Shown here: positions 54,037 through 63,059 of the stretch, piece by piece
Layout of the letters: each line of letters starts with the position of its first letter
Numbering within the stretch: the first letter of the stretch is position 1
NCBI GenBank assembly: GCA_016201435.1
Contig: JACQCT010000005.1
Location: forward strand, 42,621 to 106,620
Source: Nitrososphaerota archaeon
GTDB lineage: Archaea; Thermoproteota; Nitrososphaeria; Nitrososphaerales; Nitrosopumilaceae
DNA: 64,000 nucleotides
Reading direction: 5' to 3'
Translations under genes and position numbers: made by a program
Notes under the pieces: generated by a model
Told to the model about the DNA's origin: nothing
Databases searched by the model: none
Seen by the model: only the letters and a program-made list of their open reading frames with translations

Positions 54037-54596
54037 GAATAATCACACGCTCATTTTATGATAGGGATACAGTTGATGTTGCCCGGGACCTGATAGGCAA
54101 ACTACTTGTACGAAGAATTGGCAAAAAAATAATCTCTGGTATGATAATTGAGACAGAAGCATATAGGTACAAAGATGATGCAGCTAGTCATTCTTTTGTA
54201 GGTATGACGGAGAGAAACAAAGCAATGTTTGGACAAGTAGGAAAGGCATATGTCTATTTTACCTATGGGATGCATTATTGTGTAAATGTGGTTGCAAAAA
54301 ATAATGATTTTGAAGCAGGAGCAGTTCTTTTTCGTGCACTTGAACCAATGGAAGGAGTCGATTTTATGATAAAGCAACGAAAAACCACACTGATCTCAAA
54401 CCTTACCAATGGACCTGCAAAACTTACACAGGCATTACAGATAACAAAAAAACAATACGGCGGGGATCTCACAAAACCTTCTAGTCTATTTATTATTGAA
54501 GGAAAGGAAATACAAAAATCTGAAATTAAGGCAAGATCAAGAATTGGAATTAAAAAAGCAACTGATAATCTTTGGAATTTTAGTTTATTAAACTAG
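54033..54596 (+). CDS. 3-methyladenine DNA glycosylase (AAG/MPG family)
   Basis: 187 residues, family length. Catalytic Glu and neighbourhood IIETEAY, then KAYVYFTYGMHYCVNVV (intercalating Tyr region) and NGPAKLTQAL are the AAG blocks. It cuts out alkylated and deaminated purines. ATGA overlap with the uracil-DNA glycosylase gene couples the two repair enzymes. No unusual feature; C-terminus short. Confidence 0.93.
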   Translation: MRIITRSFYDRDTVDVARDLIGKLLVRRIGKKIISGMIIETEAYRYKDDAASHSFVGMTERNKAMFGQVGKAYVYFTYGMHYCVNVVAKNNDFEAGAVLFRALEPMEGVDFMIKQRKTTLISNLTNGPAKLTQALQITKKQYGGDLTKPSSLFIIEGKEIQKSEIKARSRIGIKKATDNLWNFSLLN

Positions 54597-54614
54597 TTTT
54601 CAATTTAGCAAAAA

Positions 54615-55811
54615 TTACTTTGCGGCAGGTCTTGCTTGTAGTAATAAAGTCAAGTCCATTGTTTTACCCATTCTATTTATTGTTAGGACCATCTTATCAC
54701 CAACAGATTTCTGATCATCCACGTAGGCAATGATATCATAGATTGTTTTAATTGGGTGAGCATCGACCGCAGTGATTATGTCTCCACCATGAGGAATGTT
54801 GTTGTTATCCAAAGTAGCTGGTACTAATCCTGCCTTGTATGCAGGTCCATCTGTTACAACTTGAACAACAATTACTCCCTTGTAATTTCTGGATAATCCG
54901 TTTGCTAATGCAACATCTGGATTCATGCTATTTCCAGCTATGCCAAGCCATGGGTGGTTGTAAACTCCGTTTTTGATTAATTGTGGAACTATTCTCTGAA
55001 TTGAATTAGATGGGATGGCAAATCCAACACCGGAAAATTCACCTGTATTTGTATTGATGGCAGTGTTCATACCAATGATTTCTCCCTGGGTGTTTAGCAA
55101 TGGCCCTCCTGAATTACCCGGATTGATGGGCGCGTCTACTTGAATTACATCAGGTATGTTAAATCCCAAGTTTTCATTTGGTAGGAGGCGACCAACCTGA
55201 CTAATTATTCCATGCGTCATTGTATCACTCAGACCAAAGGGATTGCCTATTGCAATTACTTGCTGACCTACCTGAAGTTGTGACGAATCTCCAAATATTA
55301 TGGGTGTAAGATTTTCATCTGAAAAGTTATCAATTATTTGTATAACTGCAATGTCATTATCAGGATCAGTCCCTACTACTTTGGCAGTATAGGTATTTCC
55401 ATCAACAAAGGTGACATTTACCGTTTTTGATCCTTCAACTACATGATTGTTTGTAATGATACGTCCTTCTTTATCATACACAAATCCAGAACCAAGTCTA
55501 GTAGATTGACTTTGAAGCGGCATACCATTTACGATGATATTGTTGTCTACAGTTGAGACTTTGCTTGTTATTTGAACAACAGAATTTTCTACTTTTTTAA
55601 ATATTGATGTAAGATCCGATTGTCCAGTTGATGTCTGATCTGATGAACCAGAAGGACCGGGAGGACCTGGTGGACCTTGTATGCCTTGTGGACCTGGTGG
55701 TCCTTGGGGACCATGTGTTGTGGCAAGAGAATTATTTGTAATGGGATTATTATTAGTAGATTGAATTGTAACTACAGCTGCAAGAATTATTACTGCAGCT
55801 ATAAGAACCAC
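54615..55811 (-). CDS. HtrA/DegP-type serine protease with collagen-like stretch
   Basis: 398 residues. A hydrophobic membrane anchor (2-17) is followed by seven Gly-x-y triplets at residues 34-54 (GPQ, GPP, GPQ, GIQ, GPP, GPP, GPS), then a chymotrypsin-fold protease with His (ITNNHVVEG, about 124), Asp (DPDNDIAVI, about 155) and Ser (PGNSGGP, about 235), and one PDZ domain (about 290-395). It would act outside the cell on misfolded envelope proteins. Start: GTG at 55811. The frame is open upstream without ATG/GTG/TTG and encodes a basic stretch, so an unusual start codon such as ATT at 55847 is possible. Confidence 0.87.
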   Translation of the reverse strand: MVLIAAVIILAAVVTIQSTNNNPITNNSLATTHGPQGPPGPQGIQGPPGPPGPSGSSDQTSTGQSDLTSIFKKVENSVVQITSKVSTVDNNIIVNGMPLQSQSTRLGSGFVYDKEGRIITNNHVVEGSKTVNVTFVDGNTYTAKVVGTDPDNDIAVIQIIDNFSDENLTPIIFGDSSQLQVGQQVIAIGNPFGLSDTMTHGIISQVGRLLPNENLGFNIPDVIQVDAPINPGNSGGPLLNTQGEIIGMNTAINTNTGEFSGVGFAIPSNSIQRIVPQLIKNGVYNHPWLGIAGNSMNPDVALANGLSRNYKGVIVVQVVTDGPAYKAGLVPATLDNNNIPHGGDIITAVDAHPIKTIYDIIAYVDDQKSVGDKMVLTINRMGKTMDLTLLLQARPAAK

Positions 55812-55936
55812 CTCGGTTTTTTTCGTTTCTTATCGCCAGGTGAAATATTTTGGAAGTAATAGATATCCTTTACGAATCTTTGTTCCTTATCATTGCCTTA
55901 GTTACCTAAATATACACAACCATCGGTTATTCATCA

Positions 55937-56434
55937 GTGCGAAAACACCAAAAAAACAATAATAAAAATAAATTCTTTACTCGGGGCACAATTATTGGTA
56001 TTGTAATTATTGCAGCAGCGGCATCAGTTGGTGGATATTTTGCCTTAGGTACCATGGTTCCAGTTAATGGAACAACTCCAATTTTTGCACCTCCAACCAA
56101 TATTTACATCTTGGCCATACATGATAGTCAAAATGGTTATTTTTATGAAGAACAATCAACTAGGCAAGGCAAAAAAACTCTGGCATCTGGTGCAATAGAT
56201 GCTTCTATTCATGTAATTAAAGGAGAACTAGTGTCTCTTCATGTAATTAATGAGGATAAAGAGACTACATCACAACATGATCTAAACATAGATGAATTCA
56301 ATGTACATACTAAAAAATTGAATTATTTCGAAGCACAGACAATCAATTTCATTGCTGATAAAGTTGGTACATTCAAGTATTATTCTACAATTCATCCTGA
56401 AATGAAAAGTAATCTTATAGTAGATTCAGGATAG
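55937..56434 (+). CDS. Membrane-anchored cupredoxin-like protein without the copper Cys
   Basis: 165 residues from GTG. A basic N-terminus and one helix (about 17-38) anchor a beta-rich external domain of cupredoxin type: SASIHVIKGE-like strand, SQHDLNI with a His, and FKYYSTIHPEMKSNL at the end, where blue copper proteins have YYC-x-xH-x-x-M. Here Ser replaces the ligand Cys, and His and Met are kept. It may bind copper in a different way (Cu_A-like or Cu(I) chaperone) or not at all. It is divergent from the HtrA gene. Confidence 0.68.
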   Translation: MRKHQKNNNKNKFFTRGTIIGIVIIAAAASVGGYFALGTMVPVNGTTPIFAPPTNIYILAIHDSQNGYFYEEQSTRQGKKTLASGAIDASIHVIKGELVSLHVINEDKETTSQHDLNIDEFNVHTKKLNYFEAQTINFIADKVGTFKYYSTIHPEMKSNLIVDSG

Positions 56435-56457
56435 CTAATCGTAACGAATTCTAGCAA

Positions 56458-57900
56458 TTAATAGCCACGACCAAATATTGCCATTTCTTTACTAGGTTTC
56501 TTACATATGATGCATGGTGCATCTGATTTTTTATTATCAAAAGGAAGTACCCGTATGTCCGCACCTGTTGTCTCTTCTATTGTTTCTTCACATTTTTGAT
56601 CACCACACCAAGGAGAATTTAAAAACAAACCCTTTTCTAATTCTGATTTAAATTTCTCAAAATCTAATACATCCTTTGTTTTTTCATCTAGGAGATTCTT
56701 TGCTTTTTCAAAAAGATTTTGCTGTATCTCATTTAGCATTGACTCAATACCAATTTCAATATTGTCAAAAGGAAGGTCTGTCTTTTTTTGACTATCGCGT
56801 CTTACTAACACCATCTTATCTTTAGCTAAGTCTTTTGGTCCTAACTCTATCCTTAAAGGAACTCCTTTCATCTCCCAATCATGAAATTTGTAACCAGGTG
56901 TAAATTCATCTCTTGTATCTATGTGAACTCTGATTTTCTTTTTTGATAGAATCTGTTCTATTTCTTTTGATTTTTTAATAATTTGCTCTTTATCGGATTC
57001 TGAATAATAAATTGGAACAATTACTACTTGAATTGGTGCCACTCTAGGGGGTAGAACTAAACCTTTGTCATCTCCATGAACCATTATCAATGCCCCTATC
57101 AATCGCCAAGAAACACCCCAGGATGTCTGCCAAGCAAATTTTTCTACGTTTTCTTTATCTAAGAATTTGACATCAAACGGTTTTGAAAAATTCTGTCCTA
57201 GAAAATGCGATGTTCCCATTTGGAGGGCCTTACCATCAGGCATTATTGCCTCCATAGTTGTAGTATAAACTGCCCCTACAAATTTCTCTTTCTCGGTTTT
57301 TTTACCAGTAATTACTGGTATGGCTAACTCTTCTTCCACTGTTTTTTTGTATATTTCAAGTATTGACATTACCTCTTGTTCAGCTTCTTCTTTTGTTGCA
57401 TGCACAGTATGTCCTTCTTGCCATAAGAATTCTGATGTTCTGAGGAAAGGTTTTGTTGATTTTATTTCTGCACGTAGTGCGGTATTCCAAAAATTAATCT
57501 TTAATGGTAAATCTCTCCAACTTTTTATCCACTTAGAATACATAGAATATGCAAGAGTTTCAGAAGTTGGTCTTAATGCAAGTTTATCTCCTATTTCAGA
57601 ATTTCCAGAATGAGTTACCCAAAAAACTTCTGGATTAAATCCAGCAAAATGTTTTGATTCTTTACTAAGAAGTGATTCTGGGATTAAGATTGGCAAAAAA
57701 CCATTTTGATGACCAGTGTTTTTTAGTTTTTCATCAAGTGAATTTTTTAATGATTCCCAAATGGAGTATCCATATGGTCTGAGTACAATGAGGCCCTTGA
57801 CAGGAGCATAATCAGCAAGCTCTGCTTTGATTACAACCTGCGTGTACCATTCACTAAAATTTTCATTCTTAGTGGCTGTTATGCCTATCTCTTTACTCAA
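56458..57900 (-). CDS. proS: Prolyl-tRNA synthetase, archaeal type
   Basis: 480 residues, the archaeal/eukaryote-like form without the editing insert. Class II motifs are visible: motif 2 RTSEFLWQEGHTVH and motif 3 region TSWGVSWRLIGALIMVHGDD. The C-terminal zinc domain has Cys in CGDQKC and CIICKK, ending in Gly-Tyr (IFGRGY), as in archaeal ProRS. It charges tRNA-Pro, one of which is at 1141. Convergent with the cupredoxin-like gene (24 bp). Confidence 0.95.
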   Translation of the reverse strand: MSKEIGITATKNENFSEWYTQVVIKAELADYAPVKGLIVLRPYGYSIWESLKNSLDEKLKNTGHQNGFLPILIPESLLSKESKHFAGFNPEVFWVTHSGNSEIGDKLALRPTSETLAYSMYSKWIKSWRDLPLKINFWNTALRAEIKSTKPFLRTSEFLWQEGHTVHATKEEAEQEVMSILEIYKKTVEEELAIPVITGKKTEKEKFVGAVYTTTMEAIMPDGKALQMGTSHFLGQNFSKPFDVKFLDKENVEKFAWQTSWGVSWRLIGALIMVHGDDKGLVLPPRVAPIQVVIVPIYYSESDKEQIIKKSKEIEQILSKKKIRVHIDTRDEFTPGYKFHDWEMKGVPLRIELGPKDLAKDKMVLVRRDSQKKTDLPFDNIEIGIESMLNEIQQNLFEKAKNLLDEKTKDVLDFEKFKSELEKGLFLNSPWCGDQKCEETIEETTGADIRVLPFDNKKSDAPCIICKKPSKEMAIFGRGY

Positions 57901-57942
57901 TTTACATCAATTTGGGATATGTACTAATGAGCTTTCTGGTCT

Positions 57943-58242
57943 TTAGAGTGGGTCGCCTTTACAAAGCACTTTTCCTGTTATTCTGCTTTGAAAATTTGGA
58001 CAAACAAAGCATTGGACGAATCCTATCTCTGATTTGAGAACTGGACAATCCACAGCTTCTTCTTTCATTCGTTTGAGCATTTTTGGGCTAACACCTTTCA
58101 ATTTTAATTTACCCTTATCATCCATCATACCTGAAGCTTTTAACTCGTCTTTGATCTTATCTGAAAGCTTGTATGGTGCAGTAGCAACCTTGATAGTAAC
58201 TTCATATTTGTGTGGAAGCTCGCCCATGACATTCTTCAACAA
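57943..58242 (-). CDS. Small conserved protein with four Cys
   Basis: 99 residues with VTIKVATAPYKLSDKIKDELK in the first half and a C-terminal part with four Cys (DCPVLK, QCFVCPN, VLCKG) likely to bind zinc or an iron-sulfur cluster. Met6 (GELPHKYEV) is an alternative start. No family recognised. It is 43 bp upstream of proS on the same strand and may share its transcript. Confidence 0.65.
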   Translation of the reverse strand: MLKNVMGELPHKYEVTIKVATAPYKLSDKIKDELKASGMMDDKGKLKLKGVSPKMLKRMKEEAVDCPVLKSEIGFVQCFVCPNFQSRITGKVLCKGDPL

Positions 58243-58330
58243 TTGCGAAATATATTGCTAGTGGTTTTATCAAAATCCGATCTATCAAAACTTAATATAA
58301 TCTAGATTTGTGTTGTCAAACTGAAACTAG

Positions 58331-58981
58331 TTGCTAGCAATTTTTGACGTTGAGGGTGTTTTGCTTGATGCAGAATTTCTTCCAATACTTGCTGAAAAAA
58401 TAAACAAGCAAGATGAAATTTGGGAGATTACTCGAAAAGGTATTGAAGGCGTCATAAACTGGGAAGATGGTCTCAAAACTAGAATTAACACATTAAAAGG
58501 TATAGACTATAAAACATGCAAAGATATTGCTGATTCGTTACCTATTATGACTGGTGCAAAAGAAATATGTCATGCACTTAAGGCGGCTGGATGGAAGTTA
58601 CTTGCAGTCTCGGGGGGATTTACAATAATGACAGATAGACTCAAAAAAGAATTAGAACTTGACTATGTTTTTTCAAATGAACTTCTTTTCAAAGACGGAA
58701 AATTAAATGATGTAGTAATTCACGTAGATTCTGACAAAGCAAAATCCGCCATAATAAAAATCAATGAATGGAAGGAAAAGAAGGAAAATATTGTTGTTGT
58801 AGTAGATGGTGCAAATGACATCAAACTTTTCAATATATGTGGCCTTGGTGTGGCATTTAGGGCACAAGATATTGTGAAAGACTTGGCTACCGTAACTCTC
58901 GAAGAAAAGGATCTTTCACTATTAATTGATGTCATTAACAAACATTATGGAATGAAACTTGAATTACAAACTGCTGCGTAA
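58331..58981 (+). CDS. HAD-superfamily phosphatase, SerB-like
   Basis: 216 residues from TTG. HAD motif I is IFDVEGVL, so the second Asp of Asp-x-Asp is Glu; motif II is in LLAVSGGF (Ser) and motif IV is VVVDGANDIKLF with the Asp pair. The cap region (LPILAEKINKQDEIWEITRKG) resembles phosphoserine phosphatase. It probably hydrolyses phosphoserine or a small phosphate ester. It is alone on the plus strand, 70 bp after the divergent four-Cys gene and 40 bp before cofE. Confidence 0.82.
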   Translation: MLAIFDVEGVLLDAEFLPILAEKINKQDEIWEITRKGIEGVINWEDGLKTRINTLKGIDYKTCKDIADSLPIMTGAKEICHALKAAGWKLLAVSGGFTIMTDRLKKELELDYVFSNELLFKDGKLNDVVIHVDSDKAKSAIIKINEWKEKKENIVVVVDGANDIKLFNICGLGVAFRAQDIVKDLATVTLEEKDLSLLIDVINKHYGMKLELQTAA

Positions 58982-59021
58982 TTAGATATTATTTTAAATC
59001 CAGCGACAATAGAATTTACAA

Positions 59022-59762
59022 ATGTCATTAGAAATAATCCCAATTAAGATAGATAAAGAAATAGAACAAAATGACGACATTTCTGAATTGATTTTATCAC
59101 CTACATCAAAACCAGAAATAAAAGATAACGATATTCTAATCGTAACACAAAAAATAATATCTAAACAGGAAGGACGTGTAGTACAATTATCCACAATAGC
59201 GCCAACTCTTCTTGCAACAGGCATTGGAAGTGAATACGGGAAAGATCCGCGAGTCGTACAAAAAATACTTGATGAATCAAAGCGTATAGTGAGATTGAAT
59301 GACGGCGTCATAATATCTGAAACCATTCATGGATTTGTATGTGCTAATGCTGGAGTTGACGAAAGTAATGTCAAGCATGGATATGTTACACTATTACCAA
59401 AAGATGCAAACGCATCTGCACAAAAACTAAGAGAATTGATAATGAAAAAAACAGGAAAGAACGTTGCAGTGGTAATATCAGATACATTTGGCAGACCGTT
59501 CAGAATGGGTCAAACAAACTGCGCTATTGGATTGGCTGGTATTTCTGCAATTGCTGATTATGTTGGAACAAAAGATACTTTTGGCCGAGTTCTTCATTCT
59601 ACTGAAATTGCAATTGTAGATGAGATATGTTCTGCATCAGAATTAGCGATGGGTAAATCCCTCAATACTCCAATTACTATAGTACGAAATTACAAATTTA
59701 ATAATTCCAAAAGTGACATGAAGGATCTGCTTAGACCAAAAGATGAAGATCTATTTAGGTAA
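59022..59762 (+). CDS. cofE: F420-0:gamma-glutamyl ligase CofE
   Basis: 246 residues, the archaeal stand-alone form. LIVTQKIISKQEGRVV, then DESKRIVR, GFVCANAGVDESN and SDTFGRPFRMGQTNCAIGLAG are the family's GTP- and metal-binding blocks. It adds glutamates to F420-0, finishing the coenzyme made by CofD and CofC, whose genes are at 11374-12925. It is followed by a PHP gene 60 bp later, with no sign of co-regulation. Confidence 0.94.
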   Translation: MSLEIIPIKIDKEIEQNDDISELILSPTSKPEIKDNDILIVTQKIISKQEGRVVQLSTIAPTLLATGIGSEYGKDPRVVQKILDESKRIVRLNDGVIISETIHGFVCANAGVDESNVKHGYVTLLPKDANASAQKLRELIMKKTGKNVAVVISDTFGRPFRMGQTNCAIGLAGISAIADYVGTKDTFGRVLHSTEIAIVDEICSASELAMGKSLNTPITIVRNYKFNNSKSDMKDLLRPKDEDLFR

Positions 59763-59822
59763 ACTATACGTACAACCCTTGAAATAAAGAATATATTCTA
59801 AAGTAAGCAGTACGAATAGACG

Positions 59823-60743
59823 TTGAGTATTTTAAAAGTAGAGTTACATTGTCACAACGAGTTTTCTAATTTTCAGCTTGGTTTGAAAGAAACCCCGTAT
59901 GATTGTGGAATAAGTGTTTCTGAACAACTAGAACAGGCGCATAAAATTGGATTAGATGCCTTCTTTATCACAAATCATAATACTTTGGATGGATTTTCAG
60001 CCTTGCTTGAATACAAAGAAAATCATGAAAAGTTCAAGAATCTCAAAGTCTACCCAGCAGAAGAGATTACGACAGACACTGGAATACACGTTATCGCATA
60101 TGGCCTTTCTGAAATAATAAAATCCGGACAGGCTCTGGATGAAGTACTTGATGAGATTAAATCACAAGGAGCTATCTCATGCGCACCGCATCCATTTGCT
60201 CTAAGTAATGGTTTACGTGAACAAGCAATATTTTGTGATTTAATTGAAGTCTTTAACAGTAATAATGTTGATAGATATTCCAATTTGCGTGCATCATATT
60301 TTGCGAAAAATAATAACATGATAGAAGTGGCAGGTAGTGATTCTCATGTTGTATCTACACTAGGAAGATGTGTCAACCTGATTGATTCTGAAAATACACT
60401 AGACAATGTATTGTATGCAATGCATAAAAGAAGAATCTCTATTGGGAAAACAGGCTATGTTACAAGTAAAGAAATGATAGAACATGCAAAATATAAAATT
60501 GAAAATTCAAAAGATGACATTATAAAATATTTTCAGCAGACTCATCCGCATTTGACAGGACTATGTACATTTTTAATTAGAACGTTTGAATCCAATCCAA
60601 ACAGTCTAATGTGGACAGCTGTTTATAAAATTGCAGTACATCTGACAACAAAACTTTCTAACAAAATAAATTTTAAAAATCATGATCATACAATTTTATA
60701 TGAACGTAACTTGAGGGCAATACTGCCTATGATCCTCACTTAA
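59823..60743 (+). CDS. PHP-domain metal-dependent phosphoesterase
   Basis: 306 residues from TTG. PHP motifs: ELHCHNEFS (first His pair), FITNHNTLDG (second), PAEEITT, CAPHPFAL and AGSDSHVVSTLG (last Asp and His). These bind two or three metals for phosphoester hydrolysis. The C-terminal 90 residues are helical and not part of the PHP core. Possible substrates are nucleotides or phosphorylated metabolites; unknown here. Confidence 0.85.
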   Translation: MSILKVELHCHNEFSNFQLGLKETPYDCGISVSEQLEQAHKIGLDAFFITNHNTLDGFSALLEYKENHEKFKNLKVYPAEEITTDTGIHVIAYGLSEIIKSGQALDEVLDEIKSQGAISCAPHPFALSNGLREQAIFCDLIEVFNSNNVDRYSNLRASYFAKNNNMIEVAGSDSHVVSTLGRCVNLIDSENTLDNVLYAMHKRRISIGKTGYVTSKEMIEHAKYKIENSKDDIIKYFQQTHPHLTGLCTFLIRTFESNPNSLMWTAVYKIAVHLTTKLSNKINFKNHDHTILYERNLRAILPMILT

Positions 60744-60816
60744 CAAAACATTTTCTATACCCAAGAATAGATTTTAATATCACGTTGCAGTCATTTTTAA
60801 TTATAAGGTGAATTGA

Positions 60817-61056
60817 ATGTCAGAATTAGGACCAGCTAAGACAATTGATGTACGTGGATTGTTCTGCCCAGAACCGGTATTTAGAACAAAAATAGAAATT
60901 GAAAGAATGACAGTAGGAAACGTTCTAAAAGTGATTGCGGACGATCCTGCATCTGAAGAAGATATATCTAGATGGGTAAATCGAAATGGTCATCAGCTTG
61001 TAGAATTAAAAAAGAATGAAAAAGATCTAGAGTTTACCATAAAAAAGGTGAAGTAA
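60817..61056 (+). CDS. TusA-like sulfur carrier protein
   Basis: 79 residues. The DVRGLFCPEPV motif has Cys17 followed by Pro-x-Pro, the sulfur-relay site of TusA/SirA proteins; the rest (VLKVIADDPASEEDISRWV) fits the two-layer fold. ATG follows GAATTGA at a typical spacing. Only 3 bp separate it from the cysteine synthase gene, so the two are expressed together and sulfur could pass between cysteine metabolism and this carrier. Confidence 0.88.
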   Translation: MSELGPAKTIDVRGLFCPEPVFRTKIEIERMTVGNVLKVIADDPASEEDISRWVNRNGHQLVELKKNEKDLEFTIKKVK

Positions 61057-61059
61057 TAC

Positions 61060-62058
61060 TTGGCAACAAAAGTTGTAAATGATTCTGACGCCTTAAAGAA
61101 AATTGGGAATACGCCTCTTGTAAAATTAAATTCTCTTTCTTCAGGTAATATAGTTTCTTATGCAAAATTAGAATCACATAATCCATTTGGTTCTGTAAAA
61201 GACAGGGCTGCCTATTGGATGATAAAAGATGGGGAAGAACGTGGAATATTAAAAAAGAATGAAAGCATTATCATCGAGCCTACCTCTGGAAATACTGGAA
61301 TTGCATTAACTGGAATAGCTAATCTGTTAGGCTACAAAGTCGAAATAGTAATTCCTGAAAAAGCAAGCGAGGAAACAAAGAAAATAATTGAATCACTAGG
61401 TGCAAAGTTATTTCAAACAAGTGACGATTTGTGTCCAAAGGTTGGTGCCGGTACAGACCAAAGTATAGCACTTGCCAGGGCTATATCATCTGCAAGACCA
61501 GATATCTATTACATGCCTAATCAATATGAGAGTGAAGCGAATTTCATGGGTCATTACAAAGGCACTGGACCTGAAATTTGGAAGCAAACTGAAGGAAAAG
61601 TAACCCACTTTTTGACAGGTGTTGGTACTGGTGGTACTATAACTGGAATTTCCGCCTATCTGAAGGAACAAAACCCAGAAATTAAGACAGTTGCGGTTCA
61701 ACCTCAACAAAATCACTTGATTCAAGGATTACGTAACTTTGTAGAATCAGACAAACCAGTTTTGTTCAAAAAGCGTGAAAACCTAGTAGATGATTGGATG
61801 ACAATAACTAACGAGGAAGCATTTGCAGCGGTAGTAAAATTATTTGAAAAAGAAAAACTGGTAGTGGGCCCATCTTCAGGTGCTGTTTATGCCGCAATGG
61901 AAAAACTTTCTTTAGATAAGGGATGTGTAGTTGGAATATTTGCAGATGATGGTCGCAAATTCAAGAGCTTGTATGTCCAACAAAAAGTGTTTACAGAGGA
62001 ACAATTCGACAAGGCTCTAAAAGAAGCAGTACATTTGTCTACTGCATCTTACATGTAA
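61060..62058 (+). CDS. cysK: Cysteine synthase (PLP-dependent, CysK/CysM type)
   Basis: 332 residues from TTG. The PLP Lys is in NPFGSVKDRAAY, the phosphate-binding and substrate loops are EPTSGNTGIAL and TGVGTGGTITG, and PSSGAVYAA is the last PLP contact. It makes cysteine from O-acetylserine (or O-phosphoserine) and sulfide. Which acceptor is used cannot be told. It is convergent with trxB, whose stop begins at the next base. Confidence 0.92.
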   Translation: MATKVVNDSDALKKIGNTPLVKLNSLSSGNIVSYAKLESHNPFGSVKDRAAYWMIKDGEERGILKKNESIIIEPTSGNTGIALTGIANLLGYKVEIVIPEKASEETKKIIESLGAKLFQTSDDLCPKVGAGTDQSIALARAISSARPDIYYMPNQYESEANFMGHYKGTGPEIWKQTEGKVTHFLTGVGTGGTITGISAYLKEQNPEIKTVAVQPQQNHLIQGLRNFVESDKPVLFKKRENLVDDWMTITNEEAFAAVVKLFEKEKLVVGPSSGAVYAAMEKLSLDKGCVVGIFADDGRKFKSLYVQQKVFTEEQFDKALKEAVHLSTASYM

Positions 62059-63024
62059 TTATTTTTTATTTTCAGAAAGGTACTTGTCTACATCTATTGC
62101 AGCCATACAACCAAATCCTGCTGCAGTAACTGCTTGCCTGTATCTATGATCATGTACATCTCCAGCTGCAAAGATTCCATTTACACTAGTTTTGGTATGA
62201 TCTTTTAGAACTATGTATCCTTGATCATCCATCTCAATTTGACCTTTGAACAACTTGGTATTTGGTTCGTGCCCTATTGCAACAAAGAGTGCGCCAACAC
62301 TTAACGTCTGTTTTTCATTAGTTACTACATCTTTGATAGTTATCTGATTTACTTTTTCATTTCCAGAAATCTCTTCTACGACTTTATTCCAGTAGAACTT
62401 AATTTTCTGATTGTTAAATGCACGTTCCTGCATGATCTTGCTTGCTCTAAGACTGTCTTTTCTATGAACTAGATGAACCAATTTGCCAAATTTAGTTAAA
62501 AACGTGGCTTCTTCCACCGCTGAATCTCCTCCTCCGACAACTACTATGTCTTGATTTTTAAAGAATGGTCCATCACATGTGGCACAATATGAAACGCCCT
62601 TTGCACTAAATTCCTGTTCTCCTTTTACCCCCATTTTTCTTGGATTTGCACCTGTACAGATTATTACAGCATCGGCTTCATATTCTTCTGAATAAGTGAG
62701 AACCTTGAAGGGTTTGTGTTTGAAATCTACATTGACTACTTCATCATCAATAATAGTAGTTCCCATTCTTTCAGCTTGCTTTTTCATCGCTATCATAAGC
62801 TCGGGTCCAAATATCCCATCTGAAAATCCCGGGTAATTCTCAACTTCCGTTGTGAGCATTAACTGACCGCCTGGTAATACTCCTGATATTATCAACGTAT
62901 CACGTTTTGCGCGTGATGTGTAAATTGATGCAGTATATCCTGCTGGACCTGCACCGATTATGATTACATCGAATTTTTTCTTTGTTTCAGGTTTTTTGGA
63001 CTCTGCTTTGATCTCAGCTTGCAC
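62059..63024 (-). CDS. trxB: Thioredoxin reductase
   Basis: 321 residues. FAD-binding DVIIIGAGPAGYTASIY at the N-terminus, redox pair in CATCDGPFF, NADPH loop DIVVVGGGDSAVEEA and the C-terminal FAD motif GIFAAGDVHDHRYRQAVTAAGFG are complete. It transfers electrons from NADPH to thioredoxin. Cysteine synthase converges on it, so sulfur and redox genes are neighbours here. No thioredoxin gene is adjacent. Confidence 0.95.
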   Translation of the reverse strand: MQAEIKAESKKPETKKKFDVIIIGAGPAGYTASIYTSRAKRDTLIISGVLPGGQLMLTTEVENYPGFSDGIFGPELMIAMKKQAERMGTTIIDDEVVNVDFKHKPFKVLTYSEEYEADAVIICTGANPRKMGVKGEQEFSAKGVSYCATCDGPFFKNQDIVVVGGGDSAVEEATFLTKFGKLVHLVHRKDSLRASKIMQERAFNNQKIKFYWNKVVEEISGNEKVNQITIKDVVTNEKQTLSVGALFVAIGHEPNTKLFKGQIEMDDQGYIVLKDHTKTSVNGIFAAGDVHDHRYRQAVTAAGFGCMAAIDVDKYLSENKK

Positions 63025-63059
63025 TGATCAAATTAATTTGAAGTTCATATTTAAATTAT

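Noticed and set aside
55631..55710. GC-rich Gly/Pro repeats as a possible DNA tandem repeat
   Set aside because: The regularity comes from Gly-x-y codons of the collagen-like segment; codons vary, so it is a protein repeat rather than a satellite.
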